Source: Streptomyces sp. NBC_01314 (GTDB lineage Bacteria; Actinomycetota; Actinomycetes; Streptomycetales; Streptomycetaceae). Taken from it: a stretch of 64,000 bases of DNA. Shown here in pieces: positions 19,148-27,880 of the stretch (positions within the stretch are counted from its first letter, which is position 1; the number at the start of each line of letters is the position of its first letter). The stretch spans positions 1,488,001 to 1,552,000 of the forward strand of contig NZ_CP108394.1 in the NCBI RefSeq assembly GCF_041435215.1, written 5' to 3'. Under the pieces are notes generated by a model, which did no database searches, had not been told where the DNA came from, and saw nothing but the letters and a program-made list of their open reading frames with translations. The position numbers were made by a program, and so were the translations under genes.

Positions 19148-19918
19148 ATGAGCCACCCCCTCTTCGACGTCACCGCCAAGGTCGCTCTGGTCACCGGGTC
19201 GAGCCGTGGCATCGGCCGGGCGCTGGCCGTCGGCCTCCTGGAGGCCGGCTGCACGGTCGTCCTCAACGGCCGGGACACGGTCGCCCTGGAGACCGCCCGC
19301 AAGGAGCTGGCCGAGACCTTCGGGGAGGCGGTCCGTGCGGAGGCGTTCGACGTCACCGACTCCGCCGCGGTCGCCGCCGCCGTCACCCGGATCGAGGACC
19401 GGGCCGGACCGATCGACATCCTGGTCAACAACACCGGAGCCCAACGCCGTGCCCCGTTCCTCGACTTCACCGACGAGGACTGGCACGGCCTGCTCGACAC
19501 CAACCTCACCAGCGCCTTCCTCGTGGGCCGCGAGGTCGCCCGCCGCATGGTCCCCCGGGGCCACGGCAAGATCATCAACATCTGCTCGCTGCAGAGCGAG
19601 GCGGTACGCCCCGGCATCGCCCCCTATGCGGCGACCAAGGGCGGCCTGAAGATGCTCACCAAGGGCATGTGCGCCGACCTCGGGCCGCACGGCATCCAGG
19701 TCAACGGCATCGGTCCCGGCTACTTCGACACCGAACTCACCTCCGCGCTGGTCGCGGACGAGGAGTTCAGCGCCTGGGTGCGGGGGCGCACTCCCGCCGG
19801 CCGCTGGGGCAAGGTGGAGGACCTGGTCGGTGCCCTGCTCTTCCTCTCCTCCCCCGCCTCCGACTTCGTCAACGGGCAGCTGTTGTACGTCGACGGCGGC
19901 ATGCTGTCTGTCCTGTGA
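19148..19918 (+). CDS. idnO: Gluconate 5-dehydrogenase-like SDR
   Basis: This 256-residue short-chain dehydrogenase resembles gluconate 5-dehydrogenase (Ga5DH/IdnO), which interconverts 5-ketogluconate and D-gluconate. It has the cofactor motif TGSSRGIG (about 18-25), NNTGAQRR, the catalytic Ser in NICSLQSE, and PYAATKGG with the catalytic Tyr and Lys. The next gene, 26 bp downstream, is an idonate-type dehydrogenase. The pair thus matches the L-idonate route via 5-ketogluconate. A gluconate kinase is not seen here. Other sugar acids are possible substrates. Confidence 0.8.
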   Translation: MSHPLFDVTAKVALVTGSSRGIGRALAVGLLEAGCTVVLNGRDTVALETARKELAETFGEAVRAEAFDVTDSAAVAAAVTRIEDRAGPIDILVNNTGAQRRAPFLDFTDEDWHGLLDTNLTSAFLVGREVARRMVPRGHGKIINICSLQSEAVRPGIAPYAATKGGLKMLTKGMCADLGPHGIQVNGIGPGYFDTELTSALVADEEFSAWVRGRTPAGRWGKVEDLVGALLFLSSPASDFVNGQLLYVDGGMLSVL

Positions 19919-19944
19919 CCCGGCCGACCCCCCAAGGAGTCCCC

Positions 19945-20985
19945 ATGCACGCGTGCGTTGTCCACGGAGCCGGCGATCTCCGGGTCGAGGAGCGGCCGTA
20001 CGACGGTCCCGCGCCCGGTGAGATCGCGGTCGCCGTCGCGCTCGGCGGGATCTGCGGTTCCGATCTGCACTACTACCACCGGGGCCGGGTGGGCGACTTC
20101 GCCGTGAGCGAGCCCATGGTGCTCGGCCACGAGGTGGTGGGCCATGTCGCCGCGCTCGGGCCCGGGGTCGAGGGGCCGGCCGCTCCGGCGGTGGGCACGG
20201 CCGTCGCGATCCATCCGGCCACACCCTGCGGGGTCTGTCCCGAGTGCGCGCGCGGCACGCGCAACATCTGCCCGCACACCCGCTATCTGGGCAGCGCGGC
20301 CCACACTCCGCACGTGCAGGGCGGGTTCGCCCAGGTCATCGCCGTGCCCGCCGGTCAGGTCCGGGAGCTGCCGCCCGGACTCGACCTGCGCCGTGCCGTG
20401 CTCGCCGAGCCGCTGGCGGTGGCGCTGCACGCCGTGCGCCGGGCGGGTGAGGTGAAGGGCAAGCGGGTGCTGGTCACCGGCGCCGGTCCGATCGGCTGTC
20501 TGGTCGTCGCGGTGCTGCGGCACGCGGGCGCCGCCGAGGTCGTCGTCAGCGATCTCCACGAGGAGCCGCTGCGGATCGCCGGCGAGGTGGGCGCCACCGC
20601 CACCGCGCGGGCGGACCGGCCCGCCGATCCCGCCTGGGCCGGTGTCTTCGACATCGCCGTCGAGGCGTCCGGGGCACCGGCCGGACTGCGCAGTTGCGTG
20701 GAGCGGGTACGGCGTGGCGGAACCGTGGTCATGCTCGGGCTGCTGCCGCCCGGGGAGATCGGGCTGCTCGGCAATGTCGCGGTCACCCGTGAACTGGAAC
20801 TGCGCGGGTCCTTCCGCTTCGACACCGAGTTCGACGAGGCCCTGTCCCTGCTGGCCCAGGGCCTCCCTGTCGACCCGGTCGTCACGCACACCTTCCCGCT
20901 GGAGCGGTCCGTCGCCGCGTTCGACACGGCTCAGGACCGCACGGTCGCCTCCAAGGTGCTGCTGGATCTGTCCGGGGAGGCGTGA
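19945..20985 (+). CDS. idnD: L-idonate 5-dehydrogenase-like zinc alcohol dehydrogenase
   Basis: This 346-residue medium-chain dehydrogenase has the catalytic-zinc segment GGICGSDLHYYHRGRVG and GHEVVGHV, and a structural-zinc loop CGVCPECARGTRNIC. The NAD site is VLVTGAGPIGCLVVAVL. The residues HYYHRGRVGDF match idonate 5-dehydrogenases rather than sorbitol dehydrogenases. It should oxidise L-idonate to 5-ketogluconate, feeding the SDR encoded just upstream. The ATG at 19945 follows AAGGAG by 6 bases. Confidence 0.82.
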   Translation: MHACVVHGAGDLRVEERPYDGPAPGEIAVAVALGGICGSDLHYYHRGRVGDFAVSEPMVLGHEVVGHVAALGPGVEGPAAPAVGTAVAIHPATPCGVCPECARGTRNICPHTRYLGSAAHTPHVQGGFAQVIAVPAGQVRELPPGLDLRRAVLAEPLAVALHAVRRAGEVKGKRVLVTGAGPIGCLVVAVLRHAGAAEVVVSDLHEEPLRIAGEVGATATARADRPADPAWAGVFDIAVEASGAPAGLRSCVERVRRGGTVVMLGLLPPGEIGLLGNVAVTRELELRGSFRFDTEFDEALSLLAQGLPVDPVVTHTFPLERSVAAFDTAQDRTVASKVLLDLSGEA

Positions 20986-21050
20986 GTGGCGTCGGACCTC
21001 GGTGAAGGTCCACAGCAGGCTGGTGCCGGTGCCCCACGTCCACTGTTGGG

Positions 21051-21090
21051 CGGGCGTGGGGGGCGTGGGGCGGGTGTGGGGGGCGTGGGG
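21051..21090. repeat. 20-bp tandem duplication
   Basis: The unit CGGGCGTGGGGGGCGTGGGG is followed directly by the same 20 bases with one C-to-T change. The G-rich strand is the plus strand. It lies between convergent idnD and iolG. Confidence 0.75.
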
Positions 21091-21098
21091 TGCATCCA

Positions 21099-21116
21099 CT
21101 TCGGCCGAAGCCGAAG
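21099..21116. terminator. Hairpin between convergent idnD and iolG
   Basis: CTTCGGC and GCCGAAG pair around CGAA, forming a compact stem-loop that could end transcription from both sides. No U-tract follows. Confidence 0.45.
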
Positions 21117-21155
21117 GAGACATCACATGTCTCTGACCCAAGGAGCCGTCGCAGA

Positions 21156-22196
21156 TCAGCCGTAGAGGTCGGGGCGTTCGACGAGATCGACCTCGACGCG
21201 GACGCCCTCGGTCTGGGCGCGGACGGCCGCCTCGGAGATCGCGGCGACGGCGTACCCGTCCCAGGTGCTGGGCCCGGTGATCTCGCCGCGGCGGGTGGCG
21301 TCGACCCATGCCTGGACCTGACGGTCGTAGGCGTCCTCGAAGCGCTCGATGTAGCTCGGGGTGACCGTGCCGCCCCAGCGTCCGGCCGCGTTGACGAGCA
21401 TGTCGTGTCCGTCACCGATGCGGGCCGTGCCGTTCTCGCAGACCGCCTCGGCCTGGACCTGGTAGCCGTAGCGGGCGGTGAGGAAGATCTCCACGTCGAC
21501 GACGGCGCCGCCGTCGGTCTCGAAGACGACGAACTGCGGGTCGTTCAGGCCCTCGGGGGCGTGCGCGGACGGCCGTGGCCGCAGCACGGTGACGGCGGTG
21601 ATCTCCTGGCCGAGCAGCCAGCGGGTGACGTCCATCTCGTGGGCGACGGAGTCGTTGATCACCATGGCGTCGGTGAATCCGGGCGGGGCCTCGGCGTTGC
21701 GGTGCCGCTGGTGCAGCAGCAGTGTCCGGCCCAGCTCACCACTGTCCAGCAGGGACTTGAGCTTGACGTACTCGCGGTCGTAGCGGCGCATGAAACCCAC
21801 CTGCACCCTGCGGTGGCCCAATCGCTGTTCGGCTTCCAGCAGACGCAGCGCGGAGGCGGGCTCCGTGGTGAGGGGCTTCTCGCACAGGACCGGCAGGTCG
21901 TGCTCGAAGGCGGTGAGCAGGGCCGCCTCGTGGGCGGGACCCGGGGAGGCGACGAGGACGGCGTCGACGCCCGGTGCGGCCAGCGCCTCGGCGGTCTCGG
22001 CGTAGGCCGCGCATCCCTCGACGCCGGCGGCGATCGCCTTGGCCCGGTCGCTGTCGAGGTCCACGACGGCGGCCACACGGGCGCCGCTGATCACCTCGGT
22101 GAGCCGGCGCACGTGATCGGCGCCCATCCGGCCGGTGCCGATGACGGCGACACCGAGTGAGCCGTGCTGATTACCGGTTGAGCCCTGCTGGGACAT
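21156..22196 (-). CDS. iolG: Inositol 2-dehydrogenase
   Basis: This 346-residue Gfo/Idh/MocA oxidoreductase should oxidise myo-inositol to 2-keto-myo-inositol with NAD. The Rossmann motif is [28 protein letters not shown] carries the family EKP lysine, and QVGFMRRYD and [14 protein letters not shown] are typical of IolG. The start is the ATG at 22196, preceded by GAAAGGAAGG; a longer frame upstream lacks support. It stands apart from the main iol operon and on the other strand, and the 14-bp palindrome seen before the other iol genes is not found upstream. Confidence 0.85.
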   Translation of the reverse strand: MSQQGSTGNQHGSLGVAVIGTGRMGADHVRRLTEVISGARVAAVVDLDSDRAKAIAAGVEGCAAYAETAEALAAPGVDAVLVASPGPAHEAALLTAFEHDLPVLCEKPLTTEPASALRLLEAEQRLGHRRVQVGFMRRYDREYVKLKSLLDSGELGRTLLLHQRHRNAEAPPGFTDAMVINDSVAHEMDVTRWLLGQEITAVTVLRPRPSAHAPEGLNDPQFVVFETDGGAVVDVEIFLTARYGYQVQAEAVCENGTARIGDGHDMLVNAAGRWGGTVTPSYIERFEDAYDRQVQAWVDATRRGEITGPSTWDGYAVAAISEAAVRAQTEGVRVEVDLVERPDLYG

Positions 22197-22475
22197 GCCG
22201 TTCCTTCCTTTCGGCGACCTCGGCGACCTCGGCGACGTCACCCTTGTCGAACCGTCAGTTTTCCGACGAGGTCGAACGTGGCCTCGGTCTCCCCCGAGCG
22301 GACCTCCTTCACACGTTCCCGCCGCGCCTCGTCGCACGGAGCACCGCCGCGGCGCCGCACGGCACGTCGTGAACGGCGCCGTCGGCGGAATCCCGTTTCC
22401 CCTCGCTCTCGCCACCGGTTAGGCTCCCCCGGCGCGCGTGAGGCGTGTGCACATCAAGGTGGGGGCACGGGGGAC

Positions 22476-23282
22476 ATGGTCGACGATTTCGCCGATTCCG
22501 GAACGCATTCCGGAGCGGCTTCCGGAGCAGATTCAGGGGCGGCTTCCGGACCGGATTCGGGAGCGGTTTCCGGAGGGGATTTCGGGGCCGATCCCCGATC
22601 CGGCTCCAAGAAGGAAATGGGCACGGGGGCCCAGGTGTTCTCGGCGGTGGCGGCCGTCGGGGTGATTCTGGGAGGTATGTGGTTGCTGGGGGACCTCCTC
22701 GACCAGACGCCCGATTCCCAGGGACCGGCTGTCTGCTCGTCCTCGGACGACGCCTCACCGGCATCGCGGGGAAAGGTCTCCGGCGCGCAGCTCTGCACCG
22801 CGCTGAACCGATCCGACCTGCCCGAACTCCTCGGCACGCCGACCGATCAGGCGGTGACCGCGTCGGGCGGTGAAAGCAAGTCCAGCTGGGCCGACGGCAC
22901 CAAGACCGTCACCCCCGAGGCGACCGTCACGCTGGAGACCTACAGCGTGGAGCTCTCGGCGTCCTACGAGGACCTGCCGGTCGCCGAGTCGGTCGGGTAC
23001 CTGGGCGCGAGCGCCGAGACCAGGACCGTCCTGGGGCGCCCGGCGGTCCTCTACTCGGACCGGACCCTCGCCATCTCCTTCGGGGGCGACGGCAGCGACC
23101 CCCAGTCCGGCCCCGGCGGCGTCGCCCGTCGGCTGCTGGTCGCGACCGACCCGAAGGACAGCGGCAGCACGTACGAGCTCGTCGTCTGGCGCCAGGACTC
23201 CGTGATTCCCGACGACGAGGCCCTGTTCCGTGTCGCCGAGAAGGTCCTACCGACGATCCCGGGCTGGAAACCGGCCGGCTGA
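22476..23282 (+). CDS. Membrane-anchored protein of unknown function (DUF6215-like)
   Basis: I do not recognise a function. The 268-residue protein starts with a low-complexity Ser-Gly-Ala region (residues 8-45) encoded by near-repeats. A single hydrophobic helix follows (VFSAVAAVGVILGGMWLLGDLL, about 55-76), then an outward domain with two cysteines, one in PAVCSSSDD and one in GAQLCTALNRSDLPELLGTP. The LCTAL...LLGTP segment resembles the Streptomyces DUF6215 family; that naming is tentative. The ATG at 22476 is chosen because the frame upstream is arginine-rich and unlike protein. The 279-bp gap before it shows no gene. Confidence 0.7.
   Translation: MVDDFADSGTHSGAASGADSGAASGPDSGAVSGGDFGADPRSGSKKEMGTGAQVFSAVAAVGVILGGMWLLGDLLDQTPDSQGPAVCSSSDDASPASRGKVSGAQLCTALNRSDLPELLGTPTDQAVTASGGESKSSWADGTKTVTPEATVTLETYSVELSASYEDLPVAESVGYLGASAETRTVLGRPAVLYSDRTLAISFGGDGSDPQSGPGGVARRLLVATDPKDSGSTYELVVWRQDSVIPDDEALFRVAEKVLPTIPGWKPAG
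22499..22590. repeat. Degenerate in-frame repeats of an 18-base type
   Basis: Units such as GGAGCGGCTTCCGGA and GGAGCGGTTTCCGGAGGG recur through the 5' end of the DUF6215-like gene. They code for an SGAASGADSGAASG-type linker. Confidence 0.6.
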
Positions 23283-23299
23283 CGAGCCATCAGGGAAAC

Positions 23300-23540
23300 G
23301 CGGCTCCCTCGGGCAGGCCGCTGACCTGCGTGGCCACGCGCGCGGAGTTCGACAGGCTCGGCGTCCCCACGTGCCTCTCCCCCTCCGACTGCGTCGGCAA
23401 GGACAACAGCGGCGACGGCGACGGCGTCCGCACCGAGCCGCTGACCATGGACGCGATCTACGGCGAAGTGCGCGATCTGGCCCGGATCTTCGAGGTCGAG
23501 GAGCGCGGCGAGAAGCTGGTGACCGAGTTGCGGGGCGGTC
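23300..23540 (+). pseudogene. Fragment of an iron/cobalamin ABC transporter solute-binding protein
   Basis: The frame reads RAEFDRLGVPTCLSPSDC, then VGKDNSGDGDGVRTEPLTMD and AIYGEVRDLARIFEVEERGEK. This resembles the middle of FecB/BtuF-type periplasmic binding proteins (T-M-D-x-I-Y-x-E-V-R-D-L). No signal peptide, lipobox, N-terminal lobe or C-terminal lobe is present, and the sequence loses sense after TELRGG near 23540. Flanking genes are the DUF6215-like gene and the LacI regulator, neither related to iron uptake. I read it as a decayed internal fragment. It could instead be a very short expressed relic. Confidence 0.6.
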
Positions 23541-23592
23541 CGGTTTCTGGGCCCGCTCCCCCAGGCAGTCGGCCGCATAGGGCCGAGCCGGG

Positions 23593-24624
23593 TCAGACAG
23601 GCTTCGCCGTCGTGCCCCGGAGGACGAGACGCGGGGTCAGCACGACCTCGCGAGGTTCCGTGCGGTCCTCGTCCAGGCGCTCGACGGCGGCGGTCACCGC
23701 GTGCCGGGCCTGCTCCTCGGCCCCCTGGCTGACCGTGGTCAGGTTGAAGCAGCTCAGCCGGGAGTGCGTGTCGTCGTCGTAGCCGACCACGGAGACCCGG
23801 CCCGGGACGTCGACCCCGGCACGGGCCAGGGCGGCCAGGACGCCGATGGCGCACTGGTCGTTGAAGGCGATGACAGCGGTGGGCAGTTCGCCGGCTTCGA
23901 GCAGCCGGCGCGCGGCCCACTCGCCCGCCGCTTCGGTGTGGTCGCCGCGTAGCACGCTGACATGCTCGTCCAAGCCGTGGCGGCGCATGGCGCCGCGATA
24001 GCCGCGGCGACGGTCGGTGGCGATCACGCCCTTGCCGCCGTCGACATACGTGATCGCGCGGTGGCCGAGCCCGACGAGGTGGTCGACGATCTGCCCGACC
24101 CCGTCGTCGTCGGCGGTGCGTACGACGTCCAGGGCGGCGTCGGAGATCCTGCGGCCGACCGCGATGACCGGCGACTTGCGGTCGAGGGCGACGAGGGTCG
24201 CGGTGGGGGCGGTCGGGCCGAGCAGGATCAGGGCTTCGCTGCGGTAGGCGAGGAGTGTCTCGACGGCCGTGCGCTCGTCGCGGGTGCGCGTCTGGGTGCT
24301 GAGCACCAGGTCGTAGCCGACCTCCTCGGCCGCCGTGTGGAGGTGCTCGACCAGCTCGGCGTGGAAGGGGCTGTAGATGTCGATCATGACACCCAGGAGC
24401 CGACTGCGTCGGCTGGCGAGCATGCTGGCCGTACGGTCCACCTGATAGCCGAGGTCGGCGGCCGCCCTGAGGACACGCTGCCGCGTCTGCTCACTGGGGC
24501 CGGACACACCACGCAGCACCAGAGACACCGACGCGGTGGACAGACCCACCCGCGCGGCCACGTCCTCCAGCCGGGGACGCTTGCTCGCGCCGTTGCGGTG
24601 ACGTGTGGAATCGCCGTCGCCCAC
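23593..24624 (-). CDS. LacI-family regulator of inositol genes
   Basis: This 343-residue repressor-type protein has an N-terminal LacI helix-turn-helix (RPRLEDVAARVGLSTASVSL, about residues 17-36) and a periplasmic-binding-like effector domain (GVMIDIYSPFHAELVEHL, VIAFNDQCAIGVLAALARAGV, VSVVGYDDD). The GTG at 24624 follows AGGGGAGG by 5 bases; an ATG 57 bases upstream lacks a good site. It is divergent from the inositol transporter. A perfect 14-bp palindrome, TTAAAGCGCTTTAA, lies between them and again before iolC, so this protein is the likely local regulator (IolR-like in role). The ligand is not known from sequence. Confidence 0.88.
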   Translation of the reverse strand: MGDGDSTRHRNGASKRPRLEDVAARVGLSTASVSLVLRGVSGPSEQTRQRVLRAAADLGYQVDRTASMLASRRSRLLGVMIDIYSPFHAELVEHLHTAAEEVGYDLVLSTQTRTRDERTAVETLLAYRSEALILLGPTAPTATLVALDRKSPVIAVGRRISDAALDVVRTADDDGVGQIVDHLVGLGHRAITYVDGGKGVIATDRRRGYRGAMRRHGLDEHVSVLRGDHTEAAGEWAARRLLEAGELPTAVIAFNDQCAIGVLAALARAGVDVPGRVSVVGYDDDTHSRLSCFNLTTVSQGAEEQARHAVTAAVERLDEDRTEPREVVLTPRLVLRGTTAKPV

Positions 24625-24661
24625 CTGTGCCTCCCCTGCGAAATCTGCTGGCGCAACACCC

Positions 24662-24690
24662 TTGACACGCTCACAAAACAAGCTGATAGT
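24662..24690 (+). promoter_or_regulatory. Promoter of the inositol transporter operon
   Basis: TTGACA (24662-24667) and GATAGT (24685-24690) are separated by 17 bp. The operator at 24699 covers the expected start of transcription. Confidence 0.7.
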
Positions 24691-24698
24691 ACCAGAAC

Positions 24699-24712
24699 TT
24701 AAAGCGCTTTAA
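24699..24712. promoter_or_regulatory. LacI-type operator, copy 1
   Basis: TTAAAGCGCTTTAA is a perfect 14-bp palindrome with central CG, placed between the LacI gene and the transporter operon. The identical sequence occurs at 28862-28875. Confidence 0.85.
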
Positions 24713-24815
24713 ATTGTTCTGACGTTCCGACGACGTCACTCGTCGCTCCTCGCGGACCTCCCCCACGGCCGCCGTTCCACTCACCCTCCCAGTTGCACAG
24801 TGAGGTGCACGCATC

Positions 24816-25835
24816 ATGAACCGCACATCCCTTCCCCGCTCCCGCAGAACCGCCTCGGCCATGGCCGTGGCCGCCGCGGCCACCCTGGTCCTCGCGGGCT
24901 GTTCCAGCAGTTCCGGCGGCAAGGACGCCGAGGAAGGCGGGGCGGACGCCGCGGCCGGCAAGGCCGACACCCCCCGTATGAAGATCGCGATGGTCACCCA
25001 CGCGCCCTCCGGCGACACCTTCTGGGACATCATCCGCAAGGGCGCCCAGGCCGCCGCCGCGAAGGACAACGTCGAGCTGATCTACTCCAACGACGAGAGC
25101 GCCAGCGGCCAGGCGACCCTGATCCAGAACGCGATCGACCAGAAGGTCGACGGCATCGCCGTCACCCTCGCCAAGCCGGACGCCCTCAAGGACGCCATCG
25201 CCAAGGCGCAGAAGGCCGGCATCCCCGTCGTCGGATTCAACTCCGGTATGGACGTGTGGAAGGAGCAGGGGCTGCTGTCCTTCTTCGGACAGGACGAGGC
25301 GGTCTCCGGCGAGGCCTTCGGCAAGAAGCTCAACGAGAACGGCGCCAAGCACGCGCTCTGCGTCGTCCAGGTCCAGGGGCACGTGGGCCTGGAGGCCCGC
25401 TGCGCCGGCGTGAAGAAGACCTTCAAGGGCAAGACCGAGAACCTCTACGTCAACGGCAACGACATGCCCGCGACGAAGTCCACCATCTCGGCCAAGCTCA
25501 AGCAGGACTCCTCGATCGACCAGGTCGTCACCCTGGGCGCCCCGTTCGCGCTGACGGCGGTGGAGTCGATCTCGGATGCGGGCAGCAAGGCGAAGGTCGC
25601 GACGTTCGACCTGAACAAGGAGCTGACGGACTCGATCAAGGGCGGTGACATCGAGTTCGCCGTCGACCAGCAGCCTTACCTGCAGGGCTACCTGTCGGTG
25701 GACTCGCTGTGGCTCTACAAGAACAACGGCAACTACAGCAGTGGCGGTGAGGCGCCCGTCCTCACCGGTCCGGCTTTCGTCGAGAAGAGCAACGTCGACA
25801 CGATCGCCAAGTTCGCCGCGAAGGGCACCCGGTGA
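24816..25835 (+). CDS. Inositol-type ABC transporter solute-binding lipoprotein
   Basis: This 339-residue protein is a sugar-binding lipoprotein of the periplasmic-binding-protein 4 (RbsB-like) type. The signal peptide runs to the lipobox LAGC with Cys29, followed by a Ser/Gly linker. The binding domain begins KIAMVTHAPSGDTFWDII and includes DGIAVTLAKPDALKDAI and FNSGMDVWKEQG. It is the first gene of a transporter operon with its own promoter and operator and a leader of about 120 bases. Inositol as ligand is inferred from the adjacent iol genes and shared operator. Confidence 0.88.
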   Translation: MNRTSLPRSRRTASAMAVAAAATLVLAGCSSSSGGKDAEEGGADAAAGKADTPRMKIAMVTHAPSGDTFWDIIRKGAQAAAAKDNVELIYSNDESASGQATLIQNAIDQKVDGIAVTLAKPDALKDAIAKAQKAGIPVVGFNSGMDVWKEQGLLSFFGQDEAVSGEAFGKKLNENGAKHALCVVQVQGHVGLEARCAGVKKTFKGKTENLYVNGNDMPATKSTISAKLKQDSSIDQVVTLGAPFALTAVESISDAGSKAKVATFDLNKELTDSIKGGDIEFAVDQQPYLQGYLSVDSLWLYKNNGNYSSGGEAPVLTGPAFVEKSNVDTIAKFAAKGTR

Positions 25836-25842
25836 TCCGATC

Positions 25843-26919
25843 ATGACCCAAGCAACGGCACCGGCGACGAGTTCCTCCTCGTCGCCGGCTCCGCCGGCCG
25901 CCCAGAAGGACGGCCGTACCGCACAACGCTCCCTGGGCCGACGCCTGTTGGCCCGCCCCGAGGTCGGCGCGTTGATCGCCGCGATCGGTGTGTACGCGTT
26001 CTTCTTCGCCGCCGCCCCGTCGTTCCGTGAGGCCGGCTCGCTGGCGACCGTGCTCTACCAGGCCTCCGTCATGGGCATCATGGCGATCCCGGTGGCCCTG
26101 CTGATGATCGGCGGGGAGTTCGACCTGTCCGCCGGTGTCGCGGTCACCACCTCCGCGCTGACCGCCGCGATTGTCACCTTCCAGCTGACGGTGAACGTGT
26201 GGACCGGCGTGATCGTCGCGCTGATCGTGTCCCTCGCCGTCGGCGCGTTCAACGGCTGGCTGCTGATCAGGACCGGGCTGCCCAGCTTCCTGGTCACGCT
26301 GGGTTCGTTCCTGATCCTCCAGGGCTCCAACCTCGCGGTCACGAAGATCTTCACGGGCAACGTGGCGTCCGACTCGATCGCCGACATGGACGGTTTCGAC
26401 CAGGCGAAGAGCGTCTTCGCCTCGGAGGTGTCGATCGGCGGCGTCGACCTCAAGATCACGATCTTCTACTGGCTGGTGTTCGCGGCGATCGCCACCTGGC
26501 TGCTGCTGCGCACCAAGTTCGGCAACTGGATCTTCGCCGTCGGCGGCAGCAAGGACAGTGCGCGGGCCGTCGGCGTACCCGTGAACTTCACGAAGATCGC
26601 CCTGTTCATGGGGGTCGGGGCCGGGGCCTGGTTCGTGGGCATGCACCTGTTGTTCTCGTTCAACACGGTGCAGTCCAACGAGGGCGTGGGCAACGAGTTC
26701 CTGTACATCATCGCCGCGGTGATCGGCGGCTGCCTGCTGACCGGCGGCTACGGTTCCGCGGTCGGCCCGGTCATCGGCGCCTTCATCTTCGGCATGGTCA
26801 ACCAGGGCATCGTCTACGCCAACTGGAACCCCGACTGGTTCAAGGCCTTCCTCGGCGTGATGCTCCTGATCGCCGCCCTCGTCAACTTGTGGGTCCGCAG
26901 CCAAGCGACCCGGAGGTGA
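25843..26919 (+). CDS. Inositol-type ABC transporter permease
   Basis: This 358-residue inner-membrane permease belongs to the BPD_transp_2 family. After a soluble N-terminus of about 35 residues there are about nine helices. The conserved [20 protein letters not shown] segment and the [19 protein letters not shown] loop match ribose and inositol permeases. A long external loop with [20 protein letters not shown] is present, as in other sugar permeases of the group. Only one permease gene is found, so a homodimer is expected. The ATG at 25843 lies 7 bp after the binding-protein stop. Confidence 0.88.
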   Translation: MTQATAPATSSSSSPAPPAAQKDGRTAQRSLGRRLLARPEVGALIAAIGVYAFFFAAAPSFREAGSLATVLYQASVMGIMAIPVALLMIGGEFDLSAGVAVTTSALTAAIVTFQLTVNVWTGVIVALIVSLAVGAFNGWLLIRTGLPSFLVTLGSFLILQGSNLAVTKIFTGNVASDSIADMDGFDQAKSVFASEVSIGGVDLKITIFYWLVFAAIATWLLLRTKFGNWIFAVGGSKDSARAVGVPVNFTKIALFMGVGAGAWFVGMHLLFSFNTVQSNEGVGNEFLYIIAAVIGGCLLTGGYGSAVGPVIGAFIFGMVNQGIVYANWNPDWFKAFLGVMLLIAALVNLWVRSQATRR

Positions 26920-26927
26920 ACCACCCC

Positions 26928-27827
26928 ATGACAACCACGAACGAAGCCGTCCTCACCGACGGCAAACCCCAGGACGGCACCCCCGTCGTCGAACTGCGTG
27001 ACGCGGGCAAGGCGTACGGCAACATCCGCGCCCTGCACAGCGTGAACCTCACCGTCCACCCCGGCAAGGTCACCTGCGTGCTGGGCGACAACGGCGCCGG
27101 CAAGTCCACCCTCATCAAAATCATCTCCGGACTGCACCAGCACACCGAGGGCGAGTTCGTCATCGACGGCAGGCCGGTGCGCTTCTCCACCCCGCGCGAA
27201 GCCCTGGACGCCGGAATCGCCACCGTCTACCAGGACCTGGCGACCGTGCCCCTGATGCCGGTGTGGCGCAACTTCTTCCTCGGCTCGGAGATGACCAAGG
27301 GCCCCTGGCCGATCCGCCGTCTCGACATCGAGAAGATGAAGAAGACCGCGGACGAGGAACTGCGGAACATGGGCATCGTCCTGGACGACCTCGACCAGCC
27401 CATCGGCACCCTCTCCGGCGGCCAGCGCCAGTGCGTCGCCATCGCCCGCGCCGTCTACTTCGGCGCCCGCGTCCTCATCCTCGACGAGCCCACCGCCGCC
27501 CTCGGCGTCAAACAGTCCGGCGTCGTGCTGAAGTACATCGCCGCCGCCCGGGACAAGGGCCTGGGCGTCATCTTCATCACCCACAACCCGCACCACGCCT
27601 ACATGGTCGGAGACCACTTCAGCGTCCTGCGCCTCGGCACCCTCGAACTCTCCGCCGCCCGCGACCAGGTCAGCCTCGAAGAACTCACCAACCACATGGC
27701 CGGCGGCACCGAACTCGCCGCCCTCAAACACGAACTCGCCCAGGTACGCGGCGTCGACGTCGACGAACTCCCCGAGGATGCAGACCTCACCGCCCCAGTG
27801 GCGGCAACGTCCGAACCGACCACGTGA
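26928..27827 (+). CDS. Inositol-type ABC transporter ATPase, single domain
   Basis: This 299-residue cytoplasmic ATPase has Walker [11 protein letters not shown] (about residues 48-57), signature [14 protein letters not shown], Walker [12 protein letters not shown] and the switch histidine in [10 protein letters not shown]. Unlike the 505-residue tandem RhaT-type ATPase at 1665-3182, it carries a single nucleotide-binding domain, so it should act as a homodimer. The C-terminal 50 residues are acidic and poorly conserved. The gene follows the permease by 8 bp. Confidence 0.9.
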   Translation: MTTTNEAVLTDGKPQDGTPVVELRDAGKAYGNIRALHSVNLTVHPGKVTCVLGDNGAGKSTLIKIISGLHQHTEGEFVIDGRPVRFSTPREALDAGIATVYQDLATVPLMPVWRNFFLGSEMTKGPWPIRRLDIEKMKKTADEELRNMGIVLDDLDQPIGTLSGGQRQCVAIARAVYFGARVLILDEPTAALGVKQSGVVLKYIAAARDKGLGVIFITHNPHHAYMVGDHFSVLRLGTLELSAARDQVSLEELTNHMAGGTELAALKHELAQVRGVDVDELPEDADLTAPVAATSEPTT

Positions 27828-27880
27828 CCCGGCCCAGACGCTCCACCGTCATCCCCTGACACCTCGGAAGGCACCCCGTC

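Noticed and set aside
23330-23782. 150-codon plus-strand frame as an intact gene
   Set aside because: Only the first 70 codons resemble a binding protein; the rest is antisense to the LacI gene.
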